Of a DNA stretch of 55,047 nt, positions 1-6,838 are shown piece by piece. The DNA comes from an uncultured Prevotellaceae bacterium (GTDB taxonomy: Bacteria; Bacteroidota; Bacteroidia; Bacteroidales; Bacteroidaceae). The notes beneath the pieces are model-generated. The model made no database searches. It was not told the DNA's origin and saw only the letters and a program-made list of their open reading frames with translations. Numbering within the stretch: position 1 is the first letter of the stretch; every line of letters begins with the position of its first letter. The stretch lies in assembly GCA_900318885.1 (NCBI GenBank), contig ONMN01000005.1, positions 1-55,047 of the forward strand. Reading direction: 5' to 3'. A program made the position numbers and the translations under genes.

Positions 1-225
1 GAAGCCACTCAGCAGGAAATCGACGAAGAACTTGTTCGACTCGGTTTCCATAAAGAACTGGACGGTTATTTTACCAATGGCGACTACGACATCTTCGACG
101 CCGTACCCAACAACGTCCTGATGGGCATCGACGGCCATCTATATTTCATTGACACCATCATATTCCAATCAGGAACTGGTGGGCAGGAAACTTACCAAAG
201 CCTTTCGCCAAGGGCGAGCAAATAA
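1..225 (+). CDS. C-terminal end of a probable polyvalent-protein kinase-like protein (5' end outside window)
   Basis: Frame 1 is open from the first base to TAA at 223-225, giving 74 residues of an incomplete protein. The segment FDAVPNNVL followed by DGHLYFID looks like a degenerate kinase catalytic loop (Asp...Asn) followed by a metal-binding Asp. It recalls the kinase-like domain found in polyvalent proteins of Bacteroidales mobile elements. This family call is from memory of the pattern, not from a search. The following non-coding DNA carries the same type of large inverted repeat seen next to the DUF3987 relic at 19119-19355, which supports a mobile or repeated-cassette origin. The N-terminal part lies outside the window. 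Confidence 0.45.
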   Translation, partial: EATQQEIDEELVRLGFHKELDGYFTNGDYDIFDAVPNNVLMGIDGHLYFIDTIIFQSGTGGQETYQSLSPRASK

Positions 226-232
226 GCCAGCG

Positions 233-316
233 TTAATACTTTCGAAGTAATTGAAAATACTTTCGGAGAAATTGATAATACTCTTGGAGTATTCAAAATT
301 TCTTTTGGAGTATTAT
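233..316. repeat. Four tandem 21-nt units with dyad cores
   Basis: Units at 233-253, 254-274, 275-295 and 296-316 share the core ACTTTCGGAGTA-like sequence. The third contains a perfect dyad, AATACTC-TTG-GAGTATT; the first is nearly palindromic (AATACTTTCGAAGTAATT). Such an array could bind a dimeric protein or form small hairpins. Its role is unknown. Confidence 0.75.
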
Positions 317-341
317 TCCTGATGTTTTGCAGAAAAAGTAG

Positions 342-541
342 GAAATGCAGAAAGTAGGAAAGTAGACATTAAGGTATTTTAGAGTAATAAAATAAAGAAA
401 GAATAAAGATAATAAATAATAATGGTATATATAATAATTAAAAAAGAATAATTAATATAAGACTTCTACTTATAATGTCTCTCTTCCACACCCAGAAACT
501 GCTTAATGTCCACTTTCCTACTTTCCTACTTTCCGCATTTC
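342..541. repeat. Large imperfect inverted repeat around an A/T-rich loop
   Basis: The left arm (342-373) begins GAAATGCAGAAAGTAGG and ends GACATTAAG. It is complementary to the right arm at 502-541, which has one extra 8-nt GGAAAGTG-like unit. The arms are built of 8-nt words (GAAAGTAG). The roughly 130-nt loop is almost entirely A/T. A sister structure is at 18925-19087. Confidence 0.8.
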
Positions 542-575
542 TCACGAAGACCCTGGGTTATCGTTGAATAACCTT

Positions 576-602
576 GCCTTATTTGGAAATAATGGTGGGT
601 TA
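576..602. repeat. 27-nt block shared with 19328-19354
   Basis: The block starts GCCTTATTTGG and ends GGTGGGTTA. It matches 19328-19354 at 24 of 27 positions. In both places it lies after the large inverted repeat and before the same promoter block, so the two loci are relatives. Confidence 0.7.
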
Positions 603-652
603 TTATGAAACAAAGGCACTCTCGTCCGAAAGAACAAAGAAAAACTAGTTTT

Positions 653-686
653 CGTTTGGTCAGCTCACTTTTTTTTCGTACCTTCG
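653..686 (+). promoter_or_regulatory. mfd promoter, member of a copied promoter family
   Basis: The -33 box TTTG is at 655-658 and the -7 box TACCTTCG at 679-686, 20 nt apart. Bases 653-681 are identical to 19399-19427 over 29 nt, including the whole spacer. The mfd ATG starts only 5 nt after the -7 box, so the transcript should be leaderless or nearly so. Confidence 0.75.
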
Positions 687-690
687 CGGA

Positions 691-3600
691 ATGAAAATTC
701 AGGACCTGCTAAAAATTTATGCTCAGTCGCCACAGGTGAAGGCCTTGGGAGACACTTTGAAGAAGAAGTCGGTGAAGACCGTTTTCCTCGAGGGACTGAT
801 GTGTTCGTCAGCTCCGGTGGTGTTTTCAGCGATAGGGGAGAAGGGCGTGTCAAGAACCAATTTTTTGACCACCTTGTTTGTGATGCAGGATGGTGATGAC
901 GCGGGGTATTTCTACCACGACTTGGTGCAGATGTTAGGGGAGGAGCGGGTGCTGTTTTTCCCTTCCAGCTATCGCCGGGCCATTAAGTACGGTCAGCGTG
1001 ATGCAGCCAACGAGATATTGAGGACGGAAGTGCTCTCGAAATTATCACAGATGGGACCGTCCCCCGATTCTTCACTCTTCACTCTTCACTCTTCACTGTA
1101 CATCGTTACCTATCCTGAGGCGTTGGCAGAGCTGGTGGTGTCGAAGAAACAGCTGAGTGACAAGACGCTGGTGTTGCGTAAGGGTGAAGCCATATCCGTT
1201 GATGACGTGACGGATTTCCTGCGCGAACTGGGTTTCCATGAGGTTGACTACGTCTATGAACCTGGTCAGTTTGCCCTTCGCGGTAGCATCCTGGACATCT
1301 ATAGCTTCAGCAGCGAACTGCCTTTCCGTATCGATCTGTTTGGCGACGACATAGACTCCATCCGCACGTTTGAGGTTGACACGCAGTTGTCGAAGAGTAT
1401 GCGTGAACAGGTCGAGATAGTCCCTGAGTTAAGCGTTGTGGAAGAGAAAATGCCGTTGCTGTCGTTCCTGCCGGATGATGTGTTGCTGGTGGCTAAGGAT
1501 TTCCAGTATGTACAGGACGTGGTGGAACGGACATATCAGGAAGGTTTCTCGCAACAGGCTCTGACAGAGCGTCTTGAGAGTGCCACCGAGATGGAGGAGA
1601 AGGAAGTCAGGATGGAGATGCAGCGCGAGATGCAGTTGGTCAGCGGTGCGCAGTTCAGTAGTGACATTCAGCGTTTTCGACGTGTAGAGATGGGCAGCCG
1701 TCCCTCGTTTACCCCTGATGCCACGCTCTCCTTCCACATTGCTCCCCAGCCCCAGTTCCACAAGAATTTCGAGCTGTTGCAACAATCGCTGGAGCAGTAT
1801 CTGGCTGACGGCTATCAGCTCTATATACTGGCAGACAGCGGCAAACAGCTGGAGCGACTGAAGGATATCTTCGCAGAGATGGGGGTTGATGTTGGAGGGG
1901 GAACCTCCAACCACAAAGAAAGCCCTGTCCGCATCAGTTTTGAGCCCATCCAAAAGACCCTCCATGCTGGTTTCGTGGACTCCGACCGCAAGCTCTGCGT
2001 GTTTACTGACCACCAGATTTTCGACCGTTTCCATAAATATAACCTTCGTTCGGACAAGGCCCGAGGCGGCAAGGTGGCACTGACGCTGAAGGAAATCCAG
2101 CAGTTTGAGCCAGGTGACTATGTGGTTCACATCGATCATGGCATCGGACGTTTTGGCGGACTGGTGCGCATGCCTCAGGGTGACGGCTATCAGGAGATGA
2201 TCAAGATTCAGTACGACGGTGGTGGAACCATCTATGTGTCCATTCATTCGTTGTATAAGGTGTCGAAGTATAAGGCGCAGGATGGTGGCGACCCTCCACG
2301 CCTTTCGCATCTAGGCACAGGCCAGTGGGAGCGCATGAAGGAGCGCACCAAGCAGAAGCTGAAGGATATTGCCCGCGACTTGATTCAACTCTATGCCGCC
2401 CGCAGGAAACAAAAGGGTTTTGCCTTCTCGCCAGACTCATTCCTGCAACACGAGCTGGAGGCAGGATTCCTGTATGAGGACACTCCTGACCAGTTGAAGG
2501 CCACGAACGATGTGAAGGCCGATATGGAACAAGCCCGACCCATGGACAGACTGGTGTGTGGCGACGTGGGTTTTGGCAAGACGGAGGTTGCAGTACGAGC
2601 AGCTTTCAAGGCAGCCTGCGACTCGAAACAGGTGGCTGTGTTGGTGCCGACGACGGTGTTGGCGTATCAGCATTTCCACACGTTCTCTGGTCGATTGAAG
2701 GACCTGCCCGTCAGGGTGGAATATCTCTCGCGAGCCCGTAGTGCCAAGCAGACGACAGCCATCCTGAAAGACCTGGCCGATGGCAAGATAGATATCTTGA
2801 TAGGTACCCACAAACTGATTGGTAAGAACGTGAAATTCAAAGACTTGGGGCTGCTCATTATAGACGAAGAACAGAAGTTTGGTGTCTCGACAAAGGAGAA
2901 GCTACGCCAGATGAAAACCAACGTTGACACGCTGACGATGAGTGCAACACCAATCCCCAGAACGTTGCAATTCTCGCTGGTTGGAGCCCGCGACCTGAGC
3001 ATCATCCAGACCCCTCCGCCCAACCGCTATCCCATCCAGACGGAGATACACACCTTCGGCGCAGAGATTATTGCTGACGCCATCAATTTTGAGATGTCGC
3101 GCAACGGACAGGTGTATTTCGTCAATCCACGCATCAACGACCTGACGCGTATCAAGGAAATGATTCAGAAATATGTGCCTGATGCCCGCATTGCCGTTGG
3201 TCACGGACAGATGAAGCCCGAGGAACTGGAAAAGATAATCTTCGACTTCCAGAACTACGATTACGACGTGCTGCTCTCGACGACCATTGTGGAGAACGGT
3301 ATAGACATTCCCAATGCCAACACCATCATCATCAACGGAGCCCACCATTTCGGACTCTCAGACCTCCACCAGATGCGAGGTCGTGTGGGACGAGGTAACA
3401 GGAAGGCGTTCTGCTATCTGTTGGCACCTCCTTTGGCTGCCTTGCCTGTGGAAAGCCGCCGACGACTGGAAGCACTTGAACAGTTCAGCGACTTAGGTTC
3501 TGGCATTCATATTGCCATGCAGGATTTGGACATCCGCGGTGCTGGCAACCTGCTGGGTGCCGAACAGAGTGGTTTCATAGCTGACTTGGGCTACGAGACT

Positions 3601-4191
3601 TATGTGAAGATTCTGAACCAGGCTGTGGTGGAACTGAGAAACGAGTCGATTGACCATTCACCATTGACCATTGACCATTCAAAGGGAGCGTCGAAGGCGG
3701 TAGCCAATCATGATCAATGGTCAATGGTCAATGGTCAATGGGTGGCTGACTGTACCCTCGAGAGCGACCTGGAGATGTATTTCCCAGACCAATACGTGCC
3801 CAGCGACTCAGAGCGAATGTTGCTCTATCGCGAACTGGATGGCTTGCAGACTGACGAACAATTGGCAGCCTATGGCAAACGGCTTGTGGACCGCTTTGGT
3901 CCCACACCAGAAGTCGGGGCAGAGCTGATGCGTGTCGTCCCCCTGCGCAGAATGGGTAAATCGTTGGGTTGCGAGAAGGTTGTGCTGAAACAAGGGCGCA
4001 TGACGCTGTTCTTCGTGTCTAATGCCGACAGTCCTTTCTATCGGAGTGAGGCTTTCGACCACATCCTGTCGTTTGTGGCCCAGAATCCCCGTCGCTGCAA
4101 CTTCCGCGAGGTGAATGGCAAACGCTCGATGGTCATTGCGAACATCCCCACAGTAGCGTCTGCCGTAGAGTTGTTGCAACAGATGGTTTGA
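691..4191 (+). CDS. mfd: Transcription-repair coupling factor Mfd
   Basis: The 1166-aa protein has the full Mfd plan. A UvrB-like N-terminal part comes first, then a CarD-type RNA-polymerase interaction domain from about residue 468 (EPGDYVVHIDHGIGRF). The superfamily 2 helicase motor has Walker A GDVGFGKTE near residue 623 and DEEQ box IIDEEQ near 724; a TRCF domain ends the protein. Mfd removes stalled RNA polymerase and recruits UvrA for nucleotide excision repair. The start at 691 fits both the family and the promoter position. Two oddities are built of 7-nt repeats: residues about 127-136, and a hairpin-forming pair of arrays at residues about 987-1017 in the linker before the C-terminal domain. 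The frame stays open through both. Confidence 0.97.
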   Translation: MKIQDLLKIYAQSPQVKALGDTLKKKSVKTVFLEGLMCSSAPVVFSAIGEKGVSRTNFLTTLFVMQDGDDAGYFYHDLVQMLGEERVLFFPSSYRRAIKYGQRDAANEILRTEVLSKLSQMGPSPDSSLFTLHSSLYIVTYPEALAELVVSKKQLSDKTLVLRKGEAISVDDVTDFLRELGFHEVDYVYEPGQFALRGSILDIYSFSSELPFRIDLFGDDIDSIRTFEVDTQLSKSMREQVEIVPELSVVEEKMPLLSFLPDDVLLVAKDFQYVQDVVERTYQEGFSQQALTERLESATEMEEKEVRMEMQREMQLVSGAQFSSDIQRFRRVEMGSRPSFTPDATLSFHIAPQPQFHKNFELLQQSLEQYLADGYQLYILADSGKQLERLKDIFAEMGVDVGGGTSNHKESPVRISFEPIQKTLHAGFVDSDRKLCVFTDHQIFDRFHKYNLRSDKARGGKVALTLKEIQQFEPGDYVVHIDHGIGRFGGLVRMPQGDGYQEMIKIQYDGGGTIYVSIHSLYKVSKYKAQDGGDPPRLSHLGTGQWERMKERTKQKLKDIARDLIQLYAARRKQKGFAFSPDSFLQHELEAGFLYEDTPDQLKATNDVKADMEQARPMDRLVCGDVGFGKTEVAVRAAFKAACDSKQVAVLVPTTVLAYQHFHTFSGRLKDLPVRVEYLSRARSAKQTTAILKDLADGKIDILIGTHKLIGKNVKFKDLGLLIIDEEQKFGVSTKEKLRQMKTNVDTLTMSATPIPRTLQFSLVGARDLSIIQTPPPNRYPIQTEIHTFGAEIIADAINFEMSRNGQVYFVNPRINDLTRIKEMIQKYVPDARIAVGHGQMKPEELEKIIFDFQNYDYDVLLSTTIVENGIDIPNANTIIINGAHHFGLSDLHQMRGRVGRGNRKAFCYLLAPPLAALPVESRRRLEALEQFSDLGSGIHIAMQDLDIRGAGNLLGAEQSGFIADLGYETYVKILNQAVVELRNESIDHSPLTIDHSKGASKAVANHDQWSMVNGQWVADCTLESDLEMYFPDQYVPSDSERMLLYRELDGLQTDEQLAAYGKRLVDRFGPTPEVGAELMRVVPLRRMGKSLGCEKVVLKQGRMTLFFVSNADSPFYRSEAFDHILSFVAQNPRRCNFREVNGKRSMVIANIPTVASAVELLQQMV
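1071..1098 (+). repeat. Heptanucleotide array inside mfd, word TTCACTC x4
   Basis: TTCACTC repeats with exact period 7 from 1071; the last copy is TTCACTG. It encodes a Ser/Leu/His-rich stretch (SLFTLHSSL) in the N-terminal region of Mfd. Confidence 0.85.
3649..3741. repeat. Two complementary heptanucleotide arrays forming a hairpin inside mfd
   Basis: ATTGACC-type words fill 3649-3680, and TCAATGG x4 fills 3714-3741, each with period 7. The second array is the reverse complement of the first, so a stem of about 28 bp with a loop of about 33 nt can form in the mRNA. The frame stays open, encoding HSPLTIDHS and then DQWSMVNGQWV. Confidence 0.85.
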
Positions 4192-4219
4192 ATACTTTAA
4201 TAAGATTTAAGAGCGCTTA

Positions 4220-4251
4220 TTTGCGTATCTCAAAAAATATGCGTAATTTTG
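4220..4251 (+). promoter_or_regulatory. Promoter of the exbB operon
   Basis: TTTG (4220-4223), 20 nt, then TAATTTTG (4244-4251), which is an exact Bacteroidetes consensus. The leader to the ATG at 4295 is about 38 nt. Confidence 0.8.
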
Positions 4252-4294
4252 CCGCCCGTAAATCATTGAGAACTGAAAATAGAGAAGTAGAAAT

Positions 4295-5134
4295 ATGAAG
4301 AAACTGATTGCACTATTGGCAATAATTGGTTTGCTGGCTTGTGTTCAGCGCGTGCAAGCACAGGACGAAGAACCGATGGACACAACAGAGATGTTGGCTT
4401 CGGAAGACTCGACGGTCTTTGTGGCAGACTCCGCTATGGCTGCCTTGGATGCAGAATTGGGTGATCCTGATGCAGAGGCGGCAGAAGAGGGTGGCGGACT
4501 CCACAAACAGTTGAAACGGAAGTTTATCGAGGGCTCGGCAGGTTTTATGTCGCTGGTGGCTCTTGCGTTGGTGCTGGGTCTGGCTTTCTGCATCGAGCGC
4601 ATCATCTATCTGACGCTGTCGGAGGTGGATACCAGGAAACTGATGCGTGATGTGGATGCTAAGTTGCAGCAGAACGACACGGAAGGGGCAAAGGACCTCT
4701 GTCGCAATACGCGTGGTCCTGTGGCTTCTATTTGTTATCAGGGACTGTTGCATATCAAAGAACCCCTGGAGCAGATTGACCGTCAGCTGACGAACTTTGG
4801 CACCGTTCAGATCTCGAAGATGGAGAAGGGCTGTACGTGGATTCGCCTGTTCATTGCCGTTGCCCCCTCGCTGGGATTCTTGGGAACGGTGATTGGTATG
4901 GTGATGGCCTTCGACCGCATCCAGACGGCAGGTGACATCAGTCCGACCATTGTCGCTGCAGGTATGAAGGTGGCGCTGATTACCACCATCTTCGGTATCA
5001 TCGTGGCTATCGTGCTGCAGTTCTTCTACAACTATATCCTCTCGAAGATTGAGCACCTGACCTCGCAAATGGAGGAAGGCGCCATTATCCTCATGGATTC
5101 AATAACCCAATTAAAGATGCGCAACAATGGCTGA
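4295..5134 (+). CDS. exbB: MotA/TolQ/ExbB proton channel family protein
   Basis: The 279-aa protein starts with a signal-like segment (MKKLIALLAIIGLLAC...VQAQDEE), followed by an acidic periplasmic stretch and three further membrane segments. The family signature PSLGFLGTVIGMVMAFDRIQ lies near residue 190. ExbB pentamers with ExbD pass protons and energise TonB-dependent outer membrane transport; TolQ is the paralogue serving Tol-Pal. The two ExbD genes downstream fix the general role, but no tonB or tolA is seen here, so TonB versus Tol service is undecided. The TGA overlaps the start of the next small gene by 8 nt (translational coupling). TonB energy would be needed by the SusC protein at 46759. 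Confidence 0.93.
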   Translation: MKKLIALLAIIGLLACVQRVQAQDEEPMDTTEMLASEDSTVFVADSAMAALDAELGDPDAEAAEEGGGLHKQLKRKFIEGSAGFMSLVALALVLGLAFCIERIIYLTLSEVDTRKLMRDVDAKLQQNDTEGAKDLCRNTRGPVASICYQGLLHIKEPLEQIDRQLTNFGTVQISKMEKGCTWIRLFIAVAPSLGFLGTVIGMVMAFDRIQTAGDISPTIVAAGMKVALITTIFGIIVAIVLQFFYNYILSKIEHLTSQMEEGAIILMDSITQLKMRNNG

Positions 5135-5255
5135 AGCAGGTGGTTTTCTTTTGGCTGAAGTGATGCTTTGGCTGATGTATATCGTAGTGGGTGTGGCCAT
5201 TGTGGCTACAATAGTCTCTGCCGTGCGTTCCTATTGGTTGAACAATAAGAAGTAA
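5127..5255 (+). CDS. 42-aa single-pass membrane peptide in the exbB-exbD operon
   Basis: ATG at 5127 overlaps the exbB stop and the frame runs to TAA at 5253-5255. It has a short N-terminus (MAEAGGFLLAE), one hydrophobic segment of about 25 residues (LWLMYIVVGVAIVATIV), and a basic C-terminus (RSYWLNNKK). The overlapping start, the clean transmembrane pattern and the place between channel and ExbD genes argue that it is real. I know of no function. It may be an accessory subunit of the proton channel, in the way CydX or KdpF are. It is shorter than usual gene-calling limits. Confidence 0.7.
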   Translation: MAEAGGFLLAEVMLWLMYIVVGVAIVATIVSAVRSYWLNNKK

Positions 5256-5298
5256 GAGGTAAGAGGTAAGAGGTAAGAAGTAAGAGGTAGGTAGTAAG
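5252..5298 (+). repeat. Heptanucleotide array between the small ORF and exbD, word GTAAGAG
   Basis: GTAAGAG or near copies repeat with period 7 from 5252 to the base before the ATG at 5299, about 6.7 units. The array forms the whole spacer and supplies the TAA stop of the small gene. Confidence 0.85.
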
Positions 5299-5808
5299 AT
5301 GTTCCGTTGGAAACAGAAACACAGGGAGGTTCCTGAACTCAATACGACGTCGACAGCTGACATTTCGTTTATGCTGTTGGTGTTTTTCCTGGTCACTTCG
5401 TCAATGGACAGTGACAAGGGATTGGGTCGTACACTCTCGCCTGTGGAGGAACAACAGGAACAGATGGACATCAACCGCAGCAATGTGTTGCAGATTCGTT
5501 TGGACGAAAACGACGTGTTGTATTGCGACGACAAGACCGTAACGCTGGCACAGTTGCAGCAACAGGTGGAGTCGTTTGTGGCCTCGCGACAGACTGACAG
5601 GTATATCCTTGCCGTACAGACTGACCGCAAAACCAGTTATGATGCCTATTTCGAGATGCAGAATGCGGTGGTTGCGGCCTATCGTTCGTTGCGTGACAAG
5701 ATGGCTCGTCAGAAGTATGGCTGTGCGTTCAGCCAATGTACTGAGTCGCAACAGGAGGCCATCAAACAGCGCTACCCACAACGCATTAGCGAGGGAATTG
5801 CTGAATAG
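5299..5808 (+). CDS. exbD: Biopolymer transporter ExbD/TolR family protein (first copy)
   Basis: The 169-aa protein has the ExbD plan: a short cytoplasmic tail (MFRWKQKHREVPELNTTS), one membrane helix with the key acidic residue (TADISFMLLVFFLVTSS), and a periplasmic domain. The aspartate in TADIS corresponds to the proton-binding Asp of ExbD/TolR. It is the second or third gene of the exbB operon and is followed by a second ExbD, as is common in Bacteroidetes. Both flanking spacers are heptanucleotide arrays. Confidence 0.92.
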   Translation: MFRWKQKHREVPELNTTSTADISFMLLVFFLVTSSMDSDKGLGRTLSPVEEQQEQMDINRSNVLQIRLDENDVLYCDDKTVTLAQLQQQVESFVASRQTDRYILAVQTDRKTSYDAYFEMQNAVVAAYRSLRDKMARQKYGCAFSQCTESQQEAIKQRYPQRISEGIAE

Positions 5809-5864
5809 GTTAGTGGTTAGTGATTAGTGGTTAGAGTTTAGAGTTTAGTGGTTAGAGTTTAGAG
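5806..5864 (+). repeat. Heptanucleotide array between the two exbD genes, words GTGGTTA/GAGTTTA
   Basis: Eight 7-nt units run from the TAG stop of the first exbD (5806) to 5861, followed by GAG and the ATG at 5867. Words alternate between GTGGTTA and GAGTTTA. Confidence 0.85.
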
Positions 5865-5866
5865 AT

Positions 5867-6346
5867 ATGAGTAGGTTTCGCCCAACAGAGAATCGTGAGG
5901 TCCCAGGACTGAATCTGGCAGCAATGCCCGACCTGATTTTCACGGTCCTGTTTTTCTTTATGATTGTCACTCACATGAGGGACGTGAAACCCAAGGTGCA
6001 ATATCAGATTCCGCAAGGCTCAGAAATAGAAAAGGCACACCAGTCGGGTTTGGTGTACCTCTTTATTGGAAAGCGCGTCGACCAACAGGGTAATGTGACC
6101 AGCGACGAGACTTGCATTCAGGTGAACAAGCGCATTGTAGCATTATCTCAGTTGGGAGATGCTGTGCAAAGGGAACGCGACAGAATGCCCGAGGACGTGC
6201 GCCAGCACATGGTTGTTTCCATCAGAGCCGACAGGAACACCGAGATGGGTCTTATCAATGACGTAAAGCAGGAGCTGCGCAAGGTTGGGGCGCTGAACAT
6301 CAACTATTCTGCGACGTTCTCACGTAATCCACAAAAGCATAATTGA
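5867..6346 (+). CDS. exbD: Biopolymer transporter ExbD/TolR family protein (second copy)
   Basis: The 159-aa protein has the cytoplasmic tail RFRPTENREVPGLN, a membrane helix with the conserved Asp (MPDLIFTVLFFFMIVTH) and a periplasmic domain. The two ExbD copies differ in the periplasmic part, so a heteromeric ExbD is possible. The last 47 nt (6300-6346) overlap the 3' end of folA on the other strand, and both frames carry family sequence there. Confidence 0.92.
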   Translation: MSRFRPTENREVPGLNLAAMPDLIFTVLFFFMIVTHMRDVKPKVQYQIPQGSEIEKAHQSGLVYLFIGKRVDQQGNVTSDETCIQVNKRIVALSQLGDAVQRERDRMPEDVRQHMVVSIRADRNTEMGLINDVKQELRKVGALNINYSATFSRNPQKHN

Positions 6347-6791
6347 AGGCGTGCTTCTCGTCCTTTTCGTGCACTTCTTTCTGGGCTATCTGCCAGTCGC
6401 TATAGTCTGGGAAGAAAGCGTCTGCCTCCTTTGGCGTGTCGTCAACCTCCGTCAGACACAGACGGTCAGCAAAGGGTAATGCCTGTTCATAGACGCGCGC
6501 TCCACCAATGATATAGATGTCCTCGTCAGGCTTGCAACTCTTCAGGGCTTTCTCCAACGAGGGATAAACGTCACAACCAGTAAGTTCTTTGGTTGTACGA
6601 CTCAGTACCACGTTTCTGCGATTGGGCAGGGCACCTTTTGGCAACGATTCAAATGTCTTTCGTCCCATCACAATCGTATGGCCCGTTGTCAGCGCCTTGA
6701 AGCGTTTCAGGTCGTTGGGCAACCAGTAAATCAGTTTATTCTCGAAACCAATGGCGCGATTTTTCGCCACCGCAGCAATTATACTAATCAT
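6300..6791 (-). CDS. folA: Dihydrofolate reductase
   Basis: The 163-aa protein begins MISIIAAVAKNRAIGFENKL and carries LPNDLKRFK (acidic residue of the folate site), VMGRKTFESLP (NADPH binding) and IIGGARVYEQALP. It reduces dihydrofolate to tetrahydrofolate with NADPH. It follows thyA on the same strand, and ThyA is the reaction that makes dihydrofolate, so the pairing is metabolic. The spacer to thyA is an 8-nt repeat array. The C-terminal strand (HAFNYAFVDYVR) lies partly in the convergent overlap with exbD. Confidence 0.97.
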   Translation of the reverse strand: MISIIAAVAKNRAIGFENKLIYWLPNDLKRFKALTTGHTIVMGRKTFESLPKGALPNRRNVVLSRTTKELTGCDVYPSLEKALKSCKPDEDIYIIGGARVYEQALPFADRLCLTEVDDTPKEADAFFPDYSDWQIAQKEVHEKDEKHAFNYAFVDYVRTSQNS

Positions 6792-6797
6792 TTTTTT

Positions 6798-6838
6798 CGT
6801 TATGTCGTTATACCGTTATACCGTAATTCCGTTATACC
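6798..6838 (-). repeat. Octanucleotide array between thyA and folA, word CGTTATAC
   Basis: Five units of CGTTATAC or near copies have period 8 from 6798 to 6837. The array supplies the thyA stop (TAA, complement of 6832-6834). Confidence 0.8.

Larger units (their letters stand above)
226..690. other. Gene-free, repeat-rich stretch before mfd
   Basis: No credible gene is seen. In order the stretch holds a 21-nt dyad array (233-316), a large inverted repeat (342-541) whose loop is nearly pure A/T with ATATATAATAATTA-type sequence, a small hairpin (GGTTAT/ATAACC, about 556-573), a 27-nt block shared with the DUF3987 relic locus (576-602), and the mfd promoter (653-686). Confidence 0.7.

Noticed and set aside
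233-316. Possible CRISPR array
   Set aside because: Units are directly adjacent 21-mers without spacers, and no cas genes are present; the 7-nt arrays also lack spacers.
1429-2310. 293-codon minus-strand frame inside mfd
   Set aside because: Antisense shadow of conserved Mfd domains with no promoter.
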